From the NCBI RefSeq assembly GCF_004210375.1, contig NC_134825.1:64161558-64225557 (forward strand): DNA of 64,000 nt, given 5' to 3'. Both the position numbers and the translations under genes were made by a program. Positions 10,267 to 22,115 of the stretch are shown one piece after another. Below the pieces are notes generated by a model. That model ran no database searches. It was not told where the DNA came from and worked only from the letters and a program-made list of their open reading frames with translations. Source of the stretch: Tachypleus tridentatus. Taxonomy: Eukaryota > Arthropoda > Merostomata > Xiphosura > Limulidae. Within the stretch, counting starts at the first letter, position 1, and every line of letters starts with the position of its first letter.

Positions 10267-11535
10267 TACGTTATTTTCATCATTATTAATGCGGAGGCTA
10301 TTCAGTAATTACTGTGTATTTCAAATAAAACAATTGTTATAATAATTATATCATAATAATATATTATAATAGCAGCAAAGACCTACTTTATGGATTTAAT
10401 AAGTAAATGTTCGATGTGACAACGAACCAGTAAATGTATCTTAGATAATTTTAAATTTCAATTGATCCAAAGCTTCTTTTTGAATACACATGCACAGGTT
10501 GACAGCACATAGCTTGTTTGAAATTTCACATAAGAGCGTTGTTACTGACTTCATCCGCAACACACCTGAATATGCATTATAATAAAAAACTGAAGTAAAT
10601 AGCTAAATATTTGACGACCTTGTGCAAAATAGAAATGTCTTTAATGTAGATTCTCTGCTCTTTTGAAGTCATTATTCATGTCGTGCATTTGTTATCGGAC
10701 TCAAGTTCGTAAGCGCATCATTACGTAATCCAATACATACCAGAAAATAGAACCAGGCATCGATGTACACATTATTAGCCTGTCAGCAAACACATCATTG
10801 AAATATAAGCTCGATATAAATATTGAAAATACAATAATATTTTTATTAGTAACCTAAATCATATCCAGTACTAACAATCTTCCTACGATGAATCACATCT
10901 CAAGCTGTTTTTTAAGCACTCTAATGCTCTTTCATAGCAGTTTAGTTTTATGAAGTGTTTGATGCGTGTACTTGAACAGTGTTTGGTATATCTACTTATC
11001 TGTTTTTATGGATTTTTTCGGGTCTTGAACGTAATGATAAGAGGAGACTGTCAGAATATTAGAAGTTGAGAAAGAACAATAGCCATTCACACGATTTTCA
11101 TGGTTCTTTTAAAACGAACTTTCATCTCCGTTATATATTTATTTTTCGTATGTTACAAAGAAAAACTTCAATAAAATTAATTGAAACGATATGAAAGACC
11201 ATTTGAGATTACTACTAAATCTTTGACTTCTCAGGTTAATTGTACAGTATTTAGGAAGTTAGATGGTATATTCCACACTGTGTTTTATGACACCCACAGG
11301 CACACACAAACGAAAGGTAAACAATACACGAACGTTATGTGATGGAAAGTAGATGACGAAACATAACATATTTTTTAAAACTGTTAATAAGATAATAAAC
11401 AAAGATTCAAATGTGTTAGCACTAAAAATCCAATATCTTACAAACATTTAGCCACACCCCAAAATCAATAGCTGGTATCAAAAGAGAAACTTCAAAAAAG
11501 AAGATCAAACAAAACCGGAAACATAGCAAACCCAC
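10267..11535. other. No feature recognised
   Basis: Very AT-rich at 10330-10380. The only ORF over 60 codons (11259-11447, minus) has the low-complexity composition expected by chance. A mildly GC-richer part lies at 10680-10760, with nothing identifiable. Confidence 0.55.
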
Positions 11536-11812
11536 TGGACTATATACCTAACAAAGGCAGAGTCACCAATGAAGACGTATTTATAAGGATGAAAGCTAGA
11601 AGAAAGAAGGTTTAGATATTATGGTCATGTGATCAGCGAGCAGGCAATACAAAGAACGTTATTGGAAGGCAAGACCAATGGAAAGAAACAAAGGGGGAAA
11701 CCAAGAAGGAATTCGATGAAAAACATATGTGAATAGGTACCACTGAACCATGAAGGATGCATCAGAGTGGGACATGAAAGTGAAGAAGTGGCACATCGTG
11801 ACGGAGAATCTT
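11536..11812 (+). pseudogene. Non-LTR retrotransposon ORF2, C-terminal fragment
   Basis: The plus strand reads LDYIPNKGRVTNEDVFIRMK, then after a stop and frameshift RFRYYGHVISEQAIQRTLLE with a following GKTNGKKQRGKPRRNS block, and finally KKWHIVTENLL before a stop. This is the same order of motifs as in the 4.1 kb fragment (RVTNEE-type, YFGHVIR-type, basic GK..GRPR-type, KW..IV..NLL), which from memory belongs to the end of LINE polyproteins. Here the natural stop seems to be kept. The rest of the element is absent, and at least two frame breaks make it dead. The sequence is clearly a different copy, likely a different subfamily. Confidence 0.78.
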
Positions 11813-12587
11813 CTGTAAGAGGACGCAAACTCTAAACCTGACAAGATATAAATGCTTACTTTTCCGATGCAGCTCCAAGTCCAAGAGACTTTTGTGCCTT
11901 TGGTTTTTCAAACGTGATCTTAGAATATAACGTTTAGAAGGCATGTGGAAAGTTTGTTACGATGCGTGGCCAAAGAATAATCCCGGTTTCTTTTGCAGAT
12001 GTTTACAACAATAATTGCGATGTTGGACAATAGAGAGTAGTTAAGACCATGAACATAGCTTAAGCATGACCACTAATAGAAAATGTATTTCTAAGGGCAG
12101 CAAATGCTCTGGAGCAATGATCTTATAACGTTTAATTAACATTATGTATGTTTAATGGCTCTGTGTTTCAATAAAGGGTTTTTCATATAAATATTATGAT
12201 CAGTGACACATTGTACAATTGTCATTGGTAAATGGCATGTGTTTTCTGTTTTGTATTCTGCCTATTCAAAATTAAAGAGAAACGTTTTCTATCAGTCTGG
12301 TGAGTAAACAACAAAGTATGCCTCTGGTGACTGTTTAATAGAGATGTATAACGAAAGTAGATTTTTTTTATGAAACTCAACCTACATTCGAATGGGGAAG
12401 ATTAAGGACGTGTGTGATTTCGAAAGGCGTTTTATAGTTGTGGCTTAATTATTTGAAGCTTCAGTAACAAATCAATAGACAGAGTGGAAAATTAAAGTGA
12501 ATTTTTGCGAACTTATTCGACGTAGCAGAAATCTAAAAAAATCTTCATGCAGGAGAACTTGTAGGTAGAGAAAAAGTATAAAAAACA

Positions 12588-12916
12588 GGGATATGTGACA
12601 TATAGAATAGGTTGTGAAGATCATCAGGGATAAGTGACATAAGGTGACATATAGTGACATATAGAACAGGTAAGTGTATAGAAGGTTGTGATCATCAGAA
12701 CAGGTTGTGATCATCAGTGACATATAGAACAGGTTAAGATCATCAGATAAGTGACAACAGGGTTGTGAAGATCATCAGATCATATAGAACAGGATCATCA
12801 GGGATAAGTGACATATAGAACAGGTCATCAGGGATAAGTGAACAGAAGATCATCAGGAACAGGTTGTGAAGATCATCAGGGATAAGTGACATATAGCACA
12901 GGTTGTAAAGATCATC
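12588..12916. repeat. Irregular tandem array, 39-bp unit
   Basis: The full unit runs GGGATAAGTGACATATAGAA, then CAGGTTGTGAAGATCATCA. About ten complete and shortened units follow one another, with internal deletions giving variants such as GGTTGTGATCATCA. On the minus strand the 13-codon period leaves ORFs rich in SLIPDD, which look like artefacts of the repeat. Confidence 0.88.
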
Positions 12917-13108
12917 ATATATCCAATGATACAGCAATCGACAGGTGACGTAATGAGCATAAGAAACTGTCAGAAGTGAATATTGGCAATTTTTGTCCTG
13001 TTAACAAACCACTGTTGCCAACAGAAAGGTGTACTCCCCAACTTAGAATCTATCGAACGTACTAGAGCATATTCTCAGATCTCCGTAATATTTTCAACCA
13101 GTGGATAA

Positions 13109-13215
13109 AAGGTAAATTTACGGACTTACAAAGCTAAAATATGAGGTTTGATTCTTTCCGGTGAACAGAAGGCAAATTGCATGGTATATAGCTTTGTACT
13201 AGAAGAAACAAAAAC
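13109..13215 (+). mobile_element. SINE-B, diverged, head incomplete
   Basis: TTTACGGACTTACAAAGCTAAAAT, cut here in two as TTTACGGACTTACA and AAGCTAAAAT, is followed by GAGGTTTGATTC and a TATAGCTTTGTACTAGAAG end. The A-box part is not recognisable. Confidence 0.7.
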
Positions 13216-13292
13216 AAAATATCTTAGTTGCAATCTTGAAAAACTTGGAGACAGAATAGCTTGAGACGTTTGCAAAACATCGGCCACGGTTT

Positions 13293-13402
13293 AGTTTTTT
13301 AGCTCAAAGCCACACAATAGACTAGCACCCTGTTCACTACTGGAAAGTTTCGGATTAGAATGTTGTAAGTCCATAAACTTACCGCTAATACGCTGGAGGG
13401 GG
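13293..13402 (-). mobile_element. SINE-B, diverged
   Basis: The left end AGCTCAAAGCCACACAAT is the complement of the SINE-B tail, and AATGTTGTAAGTCCATAAAC and CTTACCGCTAATACGCTGG give the head. It lies 80 bp from the opposite-strand copy at 13109-13215. Confidence 0.7.
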
Positions 13403-13585
13403 GAGGGAGAGCAGAAAGTGAGAAATACGCAATGTGCTCTAAACAGCCTGATGTAATGCCCTGGGGAGAAAATGTCATATAAATATTTCAAAATAGTTTT
13501 GTATATTAGTAACACTTGTTTTCATAACTTAATCTCTGATAGGTTACAAAGACTTGACTTAGTTTTAATGTTTGTTGTTCTTTGA

Positions 13586-13858
13586 TTTATTTGTATGTTT
13601 TAGAATTTTGCGCAAAGCCACATGAGAGCTATCTGCTCCAAGCCGTCCCTAATTTAACAGTGTGAGACTAGATGTTAGGCAGTTAACTATCATCACCCAC
13701 TGCCAACTCTTGGGTTACTCTTTTATCAACGTGTAGTGGGATTGACAATGATATTATAACGCCCCAATGGCTAGAAGGGCGAGAGCGTTTGGTGTGATGA
13801 GAATTCGAATCCGCGACCCTTAGATTACGAGTCGATCGCTCTAACCACCTGGCCACGG
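13586..13858 (-). mobile_element. SINE-A fused to a SINE-B head
   Basis: A nearly complete minus-strand SINE-A whose head stops at CACCTGGCCA, short of the usual TGCCGGGCC. At that point it runs straight into a SINE-B head. B box GATTCGAATTC. Confidence 0.85.
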
Positions 13859-13925
13859 GTATTGAAATTCGATTTCTAGCGTTGTAAGTCCTCAGACATA
13901 CCACTTTGCCACTGAGGGGCCGTTT
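13859..13925 (-). mobile_element. SINE-B head, partner in a composite
   Basis: TATTGAAATTCGATTTC, TAGCGTTGTAAGTC and CATACCACTTTGCCACTGAG are the 5' part of SINE-B in reverse. It has no SINE-B tail; instead SINE-A follows, so the pair reads on the minus strand as SINE-B head then SINE-A. This may be an insertion with a truncated end or a template switch. Confidence 0.75.
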
Positions 13926-14213
13926 ATATGGTAATCATTTACTAGTAAATGCAAAAACTAGAAGTGCAATCGAATTAATATTATTTTGATATCTGCTTAT
14001 TTTTACTTTTATGCATGTTTCTGATAACAACCTCTTATAAAGGCAAATAAAATTACATTAAAATGAAATTTCTCGTTGTGAATAATTGATAAAATCACGA
14101 GAACTGAAAATGTCTCCTCCTGAAATAAATATATACTCTTCATCATCAGGAATTACTGTTATGGAAGACTAGTTATTAAATTATTTTGCTTTACTGGCCC
14201 TTTTTATTATTGT

Positions 14214-14525
14214 TTACTAGCTGGGGTACCTGGACGGAAGTTATATAAATTCATGGTTAATAAAAGGCTATATTAGGGCATAAAAAGTTGATTCCTTTAT
14301 ATATAGTAAAAACAAAACAAAAATAAAGCGACTATTAGAACAGCAAACGTGAACAAACCTTCATGCCAAATTTGGTGAAGATCCATCAACAGGGTCAAAG
14401 TAATGGTTAAAACAACCCTGCAAAAACACTCATAAAAGTCACAAAATTTTGGTGAAGATCTATCCACACCCTCCAAACAATTCACGTGGACATATAATAT
14501 ATAGTACTATTATATATATATAGAT
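14214..14525. mobile_element. Candidate non-LTR element remnant
   Basis: The block opens with TACTAGCTGGGGTACCTGG and closes with TATATATATATAGATGG. It holds two copies of a TTTGGTGAAGATC word (14366-14384 and 14443-14460). From memory, sequences with CCAAATTTGGTGAAGATC and a terminal TA-rich AGAT end occur in many invertebrate LINE-derived repeats. No coding remnant is visible. Orientation would be plus if the TA-rich end is the 3' end. Confidence 0.4.
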
Positions 14526-15392
14526 GGCATCAGTGCTTCAGATCAACGTGCAACTTATTCATGATGTCATATCTGAACCCTGAAAATGGAGAAAAATAAA
14601 GTTCTCCATGAGAGAAAAAAATGCTAAACGGGAAATTCTTGACCCTCTATTGCAAATCTACATCCTCATTTTCATGAAATTGGGGGTTGTATGTCGCGTA
14701 ATATAAAGGTTTTTCCAGTATCAAATAAGCAAGAGTTCCATTATAATATGATTTGCTTTACATTTTATATTCGATATCTGCAATTACGTCTAACAATAAA
14801 CGGGTATATTTTTAAAGTAACAAATAATTACTATATTATATCCTGTTTGATTGTTTAAAAAAGGAACATAAACAAATCGTGGATTTCTTTACAAACGTGG
14901 TTCTAATAGTGCTATTCGTAACGATGTTCTTTCATTAGCGAGTTTTTTAGTTTTATTATCTTGCAACTCTTAAACACCCACATGGATACATCTATGCATA
15001 TACTGTAAACACCAACTCAAACATAACCACACAGGCATATATATAAAAGATGAAAGCATGTTGAACAAAGTAGAAAAATAGCTATATAATATAATCTTCT
15101 TTTTCGGTTTTTCACAATTATGATGATGGGGTAAAACCGTCCCAATGACACAGCAGAGCACAGACATACCGTCGCGTAGCTTTGTGCTTAACTTAAGACC
15201 AATAACTTTAATAAAAATATGACAATGTTAAATAAATACAACTCAGAAACCTTAGTCAGGTAAATAAAACAATCGCATCATGAATAAAAACATTTATTGC
15301 TTCAAGTTGCTTGCATGAATTTTTATGTTTTCTCTTCGTATTCAAGTAGAATATTACCAGTACGTAACTTTCACCAGATTTAGTTTCATATT
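14526..15392. other. No gene; small SINE-B tail scrap
   Basis: GTCGCGTAGCTTTGTGCTTAA at 15170-15190 (given here as GTCGCGTAGC and TTTGTGCTTAA) resembles the SINE-B 3' end, without the rest of the element. Nothing else is recognised. Confidence 0.45.
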
Positions 15393-15508
15393 ACTATGCG
15401 TCAGCGGTAGGTTTACAGAACTACAAAGCTAAGATCCGGGGATCGATTTCCTGTGGTAGACAGAACACAAATAATACATCGTGTAGCTCTGCGCTTAAAC
15501 ATAAACAA
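15393..15508 (+). mobile_element. SINE-B, diverged
   Basis: CGTCAGCGGTAGGTTTACAG, ACTACAAAGCTAAGATCCG, GGATCGATTTCCTGTGGTAG and CGTGTAGCTCTGCGCTTAA are in the expected order. The first A-box bases are lost. No target duplication found. Confidence 0.82.
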
Positions 15509-15970
15509 TCATCTTCCTAAGTTAAATTCATTTATAGAAAGAACAAGCAATTATGTAAAAGACGAAAATAAACATATGGAAAGAGATTTAAAGATCGTTA
15601 TTTACTGAATCTTTCGAGAGTATAAAACAGTAATATATATACATTAAAGACGAATACATTCACCAGTAATTTGGAAAAGAAAATCTCAAAATACTACTCT
15701 TCTAGACGGTTAAAGAGATAGTTACAAACTATTTTAACAAGTCTGTACTTTTAAAGCAGAAAAGATGAACTAGAGGTTATAATTTAAAAAAACAACAACA
15801 CAACCAATGGATCTCCATCTTGTGGGTTATGAAATTAAAATCTATTAGCCTGTCAATGTTCTCAAAATTCTGAATAATCGTATTAAAATGTACTCTATTT
15901 ATATTTTTGAAGTAATTTCTATGCATGAATATCAATCCAAACTCTTCTGCATGCACTTATTTTAAATTTA

Positions 15971-16220
15971 GTTAGTTTGTTTTGAATTTCGCGCTAGTCC
16001 TCCCTGATTTAGCAGTGTAAGACTAGAGGGAAGGCAGATGGTCGTCACCATCCACCACCAACTCTTGGGCTACTCATTTACCAACAAATAGTGGGATTTA
16101 TCGTCACATTATAATGCCCCCACGGCCGAAAGGGCTAGCATGTTTTGTGTGACCGGTATTCGAACCCGCGATGTTTGGAGTGGGAGTCGAACGCCTTAAC
16201 ACGCTTGGCCATGTCGGACC
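15971..16220 (-). mobile_element. SINE-A with internal deletion near the 3' end
   Basis: The sequence passes from AATTTCGCGC directly to TAGTCCTCCC, skipping about 25 bases that contain AAAGCTACACGAGGGCTA. The short repeated GCGC on both sides would explain the loss. Head complement GGCCATGTCGGACC is intact; the stretch before the B box (GATGTTTGGAGTGGGAGT) is altered. Confidence 0.87.
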
Positions 16221-16338
16221 TATAGTTTTAAACTTAAAAAGACGAATTTCAATCACTTGCTCTAGAAAACACATTAACTGTTTCTAAGCTTGTGTAAAAA
16301 ATTACGATAAAGATAATTTTTTTTATATCTGTCGAAAA

Positions 16339-16437
16339 GTGAGTCAAACTGGTATTAATAAAGCACAGATAGTGAGTCAAACCGGTGTTAATAGAGCATA
16401 GGAAGTGAGTCGAACAGGTGTTAATATAGCTGATAGT
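16339..16437. repeat. 33-bp tandem array, three units
   Basis: Units start GTGAGTC(A/G)AAC at 16339, 16372 and 16405 and contain GGT(A/G)TTAATA. The 11-codon period keeps a minus-strand ORF open (16249-16470), probably without meaning. Confidence 0.88.
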
Positions 16438-18534
16438 AATAGTCTCCGGTGTACACTTAAGAATTTGCAAATGATAAGTGCGGTATAAATTGATTTGAAA
16501 ACATTTTGTTTTTTAAATAACTTGTAATTTTACAGAGATATGTTCTAAAACCAATCTGACCCCACTCTATTCCAGCTATCTTACCCATCTCGTTCTACAA
16601 TCTTGTGATCATTACTTGGAAAACTCTTAATCTATTTCTAGATTTGGATTGCATTTCTTAGATTCTTGTGAAGTCAAGCTCACATACAGAGTTCCGTTAT
16701 TTTGATTTATTACCAATATACAGGATAAAATTACTGCTGAAAATAAAAAAGTACATTAGTGACGTAATATCACGTAAAAAAAACCCTAAAGAAATTGACA
16801 TTGTGGTTGAAAAAAGTCGTTAGATTGTATTCTCGAAAAATTACAAATTTTCAGAAATGCTTGGACAGACAAATTTTCGTGCCGTAGTACTAAAAGTCAA
16901 GCAGAGAACACTAAAGGTAGTCAGACTAGTACAATATCCATTAATCTTAACTCTTTAAATGTAACTCTGTATGTCAGTAATAAGTTCACTGACTAACAAT
17001 GCTGAAACGTAGGGTTTTATTGCGTAGCTTTACACTAAAATGTATCAGCAACAACAACTGTTTAAAGACTAGGACAAAACTCTTCCGTTGAAATTCGTAT
17101 AATCATATAGTCAAATGTCAAAGGACAATGCATTACATACATGTGTGTATATATTTATATGCATACATAAATATGTATAAAGCAATGAATTTCTTTTCAC
17201 AATGAAATTTATTTCGATACTTCATCATGCCCACGATTTATTTTCCTTTATGAGTTGTGTAAACCAGTGCATATGTTCCACTGAAAAAAATACAAAAATT
17301 AATTTATTTCACACAGTAATCGGTAGATTGTAGATTTTTGTTCAAAATCCAACATCGTGCAATCAACAGCAATACCAAGTATTTCAGAACAGAAGAAAAA
17401 CACAATTTGATGCATTTAAGTGACAAAAAACATTTCTTTACAATTATATATAATCATTGTATAATTTGGCCAGAAATATTTCAAAAACTCCATTTTTTCG
17501 TAAGTCCACTTAGTTTGGTTTTGTGGTAACTAATACTCAGAATCACTTTATTTATGCAACGGAATTTGGTTCCAAAGGCAAAATTAAATATCCAGAAATT
17601 TTTTAGCTAAAATTACAAACCAAAATTCTGCTCCAACTCAAACAGTTGGTGATGCTTCGAGAAGACAGCAAAATAATGTTACGTGAAATCAATCATAATT
17701 TTATTTCTCTGCTCTAACACTAAATTTACGTTATGTTTATCTCTCAGTTCACCACATCACATCAGTGTAATCCGGTAAGGATTCTTAAGTTAAGTATAAA
17801 TTTGACAGGCAGTTCATTCGCATATAGCCGAAATTAAGAATATAAGACTTCCGAAACTAAAACACAGGCAGAGAGTCCTCCCCAAAAACATAGCCCCTAT
17901 GATATTATTCAGGGAAACTTAAGAGTACTTGCCAAGTTATGTTGAGATTGGTAAAAAAATAAACAAAAAACGGGTGGGAACTCAGAAACACACCTACAGA
18001 AGATATTTATGTTTTATAAACATGCTAGTGCTAGCCAACGTGCGTTAAACACATGGGAAGGACTTAGCGGCCTCTGACGATGACTGATTACCGAATGCCT
18101 ATTTTCTTATGTCATTCTCCGAAGCTTTTAAGAATACCTGTAAAGTTTGGTGACAATAGATCCAGCAGTTCAACCTTTATTAGCTGACACAATGTAAATG
18201 GAAGATATAAAGACCCTGGTGGGAGCGCCCTAAGTGTCCATAAAAACACACACAGAGAAACTTTTGTTAAATAATGGTTTATAGCTATATATTTAGAGTT
18301 TAATGTTACGATGCAGTTAAATAAAAAAGTAACTTTTTAAGTACACTCTGTACAGTTTTATACAATTGCATATGTCGTAGAAGCAGCTTGTGTTTCTTTA
18401 TTAGAAGGATATTTTTCTTAATTCAGTTACGTGTCATTGCCTGTGACACGTGCAGGGCTTTACCACTAAAATTTGCATTCATGGACTCATCTGTTACAAA
18501 ATTCAACAATTTATTTAGTAAAGCTGACATATTA
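16438..18534. other. No gene; two weak repeat traces
   Basis: TTGCGTAGCTTTACACTAAA with AACAACAAC at 17020-17060 may be a SINE-B tail. TAAAGTTTGGTGACAATAGA at 18141-18160 resembles the TTTGGTGAAGATC word of the candidate LINE remnant at 14.3 kb and lies in a GC-richer patch (18050-18240). One 63-codon ORF (17338-17529) has no recognisable features. Confidence 0.4.
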
Positions 18535-18797
18535 CTCATGGATGGTTAATAACCAATGATGATCCATCTGTCGCGGGTTCGAATCCCGTCACACCAAACA
18601 TGTTCTCCCTTTCAGCCGTGGGAGTGTTATATAGTGACGGCTGATCCCACTATTCGTTGGTAAAAGAGTAGCACAAGCGTTGGTGGTGGGTGGTGATGAC
18701 TAACTACCTTCCCTCTAGTCTTATACTGCTAAATTAGGGACGGATAGCGCAGACAGCTCTCGTGTAGCTTTGCGCGAAATTCAAAAACAAACAAACA
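18535..18797 (+). mobile_element. SINE-A with damaged head
   Basis: The B box GGTTCGAATCC is perfect and the body and GCTTTGCGCGAAATTC end are well kept. The first 35 bases (CATGGATGGTTAATAACC and on) only loosely match the usual head, so the A box is probably lost. The left border is uncertain by about 30 bases. Confidence 0.87.
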
Positions 18798-21007
18798 CTA
18801 TGCTTTACATTGGTCCTATGCAAAGAATCCTACAGTAAATTCTCACACGAAATACCTTGAGAGTAGATATTGAAATCATACTTTAAAACGCTACCCATTT
18901 AATCTGTGCTTTACGTGCTCTAACTTGTTTAGGATTATAAAGACTGGGAGATTACAAGTAAATTTGGAATGGTGGCATTTTACAAATCTTCTTTTCACGG
19001 GGGAATATATTTCCATCAGAGGCATATTGAAAATCAAAAGGATTATTCGGGAAGATTTGCCATGGTAAAGCGTCATTTCAAAATCAGGTTATGTTGCAGA
19101 TACAAAACTATTTTCTTGAACTACTTTTATTCTTTTTCTTTCTTCAAGGTTCTCGATTTTAATAAAATGTCTGCCAGGATGCAGTGCAGGATATTGCAAG
19201 TATCAATGAACACTGTCATAAACAGATGATGCTTTCAGTAGTGTCATTTAGAAATAGGCCAGATACTCTGATTGAAAATTACAGAAAGCATATAAATCAC
19301 CTTTGGTGACAGTTTTAAAACACCCTGTAGGGCTTATACCATGCCCAAACTTTATTGAATAAAACTCATGACTCTCCATGCACAAATGGTGTAATTTAGC
19401 TTACCTAAGGCAAGAAACTTCTTTTTGAGACACTATAATTTAATATGAGATGATGTTCGAATCTCACTTTTTAGCTTAACAAATTGATTAAGGTAAATTA
19501 ATATTTTGACGTCATGATTATTCCTAAATATTATGGAACATGTGGTAGAAAACTCAAGATATATAAAAATTAGCGGTGTTAAAGAAATACTTACTATTTA
19601 TGGCATTCACTACTATTTACACATCCAATAGCTTTATTATTCTATGTATCAAGAGATAAATCAAGTTTTAGAAATTGTTTTTACAATTGCACTATGTTGT
19701 TTCCGTCAAGATTATACCAAGAATATAATATAACGTTCCCAAAATAAATTATACTGATTTTGAGCAACATTTTTATCTGAAGTCCATTATATTTTATGTT
19801 CTATCTTTAATTTTTCAAATGATGTTTTTAAAAGAGCTTAATTTGACGTCAGTACTCTGCGCAACTCCTCACGGCCTGGTAATCGTTTCAGTTTTTATAA
19901 AGATCTGGAAGTGAAACAGTAAGAGTTATGAATATAAAAATGCTTTTTTTTCTTCAAATATGTTAATGATAATATATACATTGAAAGTACATAAGGGTAA
20001 GTTATTCATGTTCACTGAGCTTGATTATTTAAATAACATCTAATATTCTATTTCAGGTTTGTTTTTTATAAAAAAATAATAAGTAACATGAGTCTGATAA
20101 TCATCTCACTTAATATAAGTGTGTCTGTCTTGGAAGTGTGTGTAAATAATATGTAATAAAGAATTATTTCAAATTATTGATGGACATGAAAACGAAATGT
20201 AATTGCTGAATTACTGTTTTACCAGTCATGAACATGAATAGTTTCCTTTTTGTCCTAAATATGTCAGTAATGATTGAAAGTACACTTCATCTAATGAAAA
20301 AAGAAACTGGGTAAATTTATCAGTACTTCTAGTTGCCATCTTTACTGACTCATCTGTGTTTAGCCAACTCTAGAGCTATGAAATCTATGCAATTTAAGAT
20401 AAAACTATATTCTTTCTGACATATCGTGAACCATTTCTAGTTGATTAAACTGTAGTTGGCAGGACCAAATGCAAAAGTCTAGAAGAAACTAGGATACGAA
20501 AAAGAAATAAACCTCTCCAATTATAGTGGGATCCCACCATTCTAAGTTTTGTTCGGTTGAACTTAAGCATATCTTTTAGCTGACATTCCAATAATTAATT
20601 TCTTGTATTTCTGCCTCTAATAAAGATAAATATATCATGAATACAATTCATAAACAGCGTGAAATAAAAAAAAAATGTTAGTAAAAGGAATCTAGCAGTA
20701 TTTACAAGAACAAGTTTTTGACGTTCGAAATGAGGGAAAAGAAATTAATTATGAAATAAATATTATTATCGCTTAGCAAAACGATTGTATGAAATACAAT
20801 ATATATCTCATCCAATTATATATTTATAGAGTAGGTTGTACAAACTTTAAACCAACGTATTATTGGTATCAGCTTACCGAACAATAGAACAACACAATAA
20901 CACGGGGCGTTATCACATAAAACACAAAAAAGACCTTCAGAAGTATCATTAATGCGATAAACCGAAAACATTAAAGTGCATATATCTTTAGATTAAAAAT
21001 GATTGGT
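18798..21007. other. No feature recognised
   Basis: The longest SINE-free interval of the window. Two opposite-strand ORFs overlap at 18891-19229 (61 and 86 codons); neither has motifs I know, and overlap of this kind is common by chance. AT-rich throughout. Confidence 0.55.
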
Positions 21008-21219
21008 GTGGTTTTGAATTTCGCGCAATGCTACACGACGGTTAAATGCGCTAGTCGTCCCTAATTTTGCAGTGTAAGAATAGAGTGAAGGCAGCTAGTT
21101 ATCACCACCCACCGCTAATTCTTGGGCTACTCTTTTACCAACGAATAGTTGGATGGACCGTCACTTATAACGCCACGACCCTCGAGTCAAGCACCTTAAC
21201 CATCTGGCCACGCCGGGCC
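21008..21219 (-). mobile_element. SINE-A with the B-box region deleted
   Basis: The copy reads TTATAACGCC then jumps to ACGACCCTCGAGTCAAGCAC, removing about 55 bases that hold the B box and the ACATGCTCGCC block. Tail and head ends are both present, so this is an internal deletion and not a truncation. Confidence 0.87.
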
Positions 21220-21840
21220 GTGACTTACTTTTTCAAAAGGAAACTAAACAAATGCTCAAGATAGAAAAAGATTTAAGGCTCATAGAAAGCAAGAAGTACT
21301 GAAATAGAAGAGAAAAAAGAAACGCGAAATCTGCTATGCATACGTTTCAAACACTTGTTAAAGTTCACCAATATTTAATGGTAAAGGGTGGTCTTGTACT
21401 CACAAAAGTGAAGATTTTCATTGTCATTGTAAGAAAGCATTATGCATATTTGTTGATGATTTTATATTCTAGTATTTATCATTGTAATAGATTTATACTA
21501 AGCAATTCTTTGTTTTAATTTCTTGAACTGAATCTTTATAATTTAAAATTTACTTTAAACAATGTCCATTTCCACACTTCAATTGTGACGTATTTATTGT
21601 TCTATATCTATTTTAATATTGATGTTTATTTAAGTTAAATTTATATTTAGAAATGTATATAATTTATACTGTCAAATCTGTATTGTGAACCATCGATAAG
21701 ACAAAAATGAAGTTTAAAACCAGACAGAAGACCCAATATTGTCTGTAGGTTTATAAATCTTTTCCACATAGATCATTATTTGTAAGAACTGTTGTTGTAA
21801 ATTGTATTATTGTTTTTATATTAAAATATATTTGTATTGA

Positions 21841-22104
21841 TTGTTTTTTGGAATTTCGCACAAAGCTACTCGAGGGCTATCTGTGCTAGCCGTCCCTAAT
21901 TTAGCAGTGTAAGACTAGAGGAAAGGCAGCTAGTCATCACCACCCACCGCCAACTCTTGGGCTACTCTTTTACCAACGAATAGTGGGATTGACCCTCACA
22001 TTATAACGCCCCCACGGCTGGGAGGGCGAGCATGTTTAGCGCGACGCGGGCGCGAACCCGCGACCCTCGGATTAGGAGTCGCACGCCTTACGCGCTTGGC
22101 CATG
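21841..22104 (-). mobile_element. SINE-A, nearly complete, with target duplication
   Basis: Perfect 11-bp duplication ATTTGTATTGA at 21830-21840 and 22105-22115. The head stops at the CATGG of the usual GGCCCGGCATGG, so seven 5' bases are missing although the insertion is otherwise clean. A box TGGCCAAGCGC; B box GGTTCGCGCCC. The ORF crossing it on the minus strand is only the repeat read through. Confidence 0.93.
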
Positions 22105-22115
22105 ATTTGTATTGA

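Noticed and set aside
18891..19229. Overlapping 61- and 86-codon ORFs
   Set aside because: They are mirror images on opposite strands without motifs; chance explains them.
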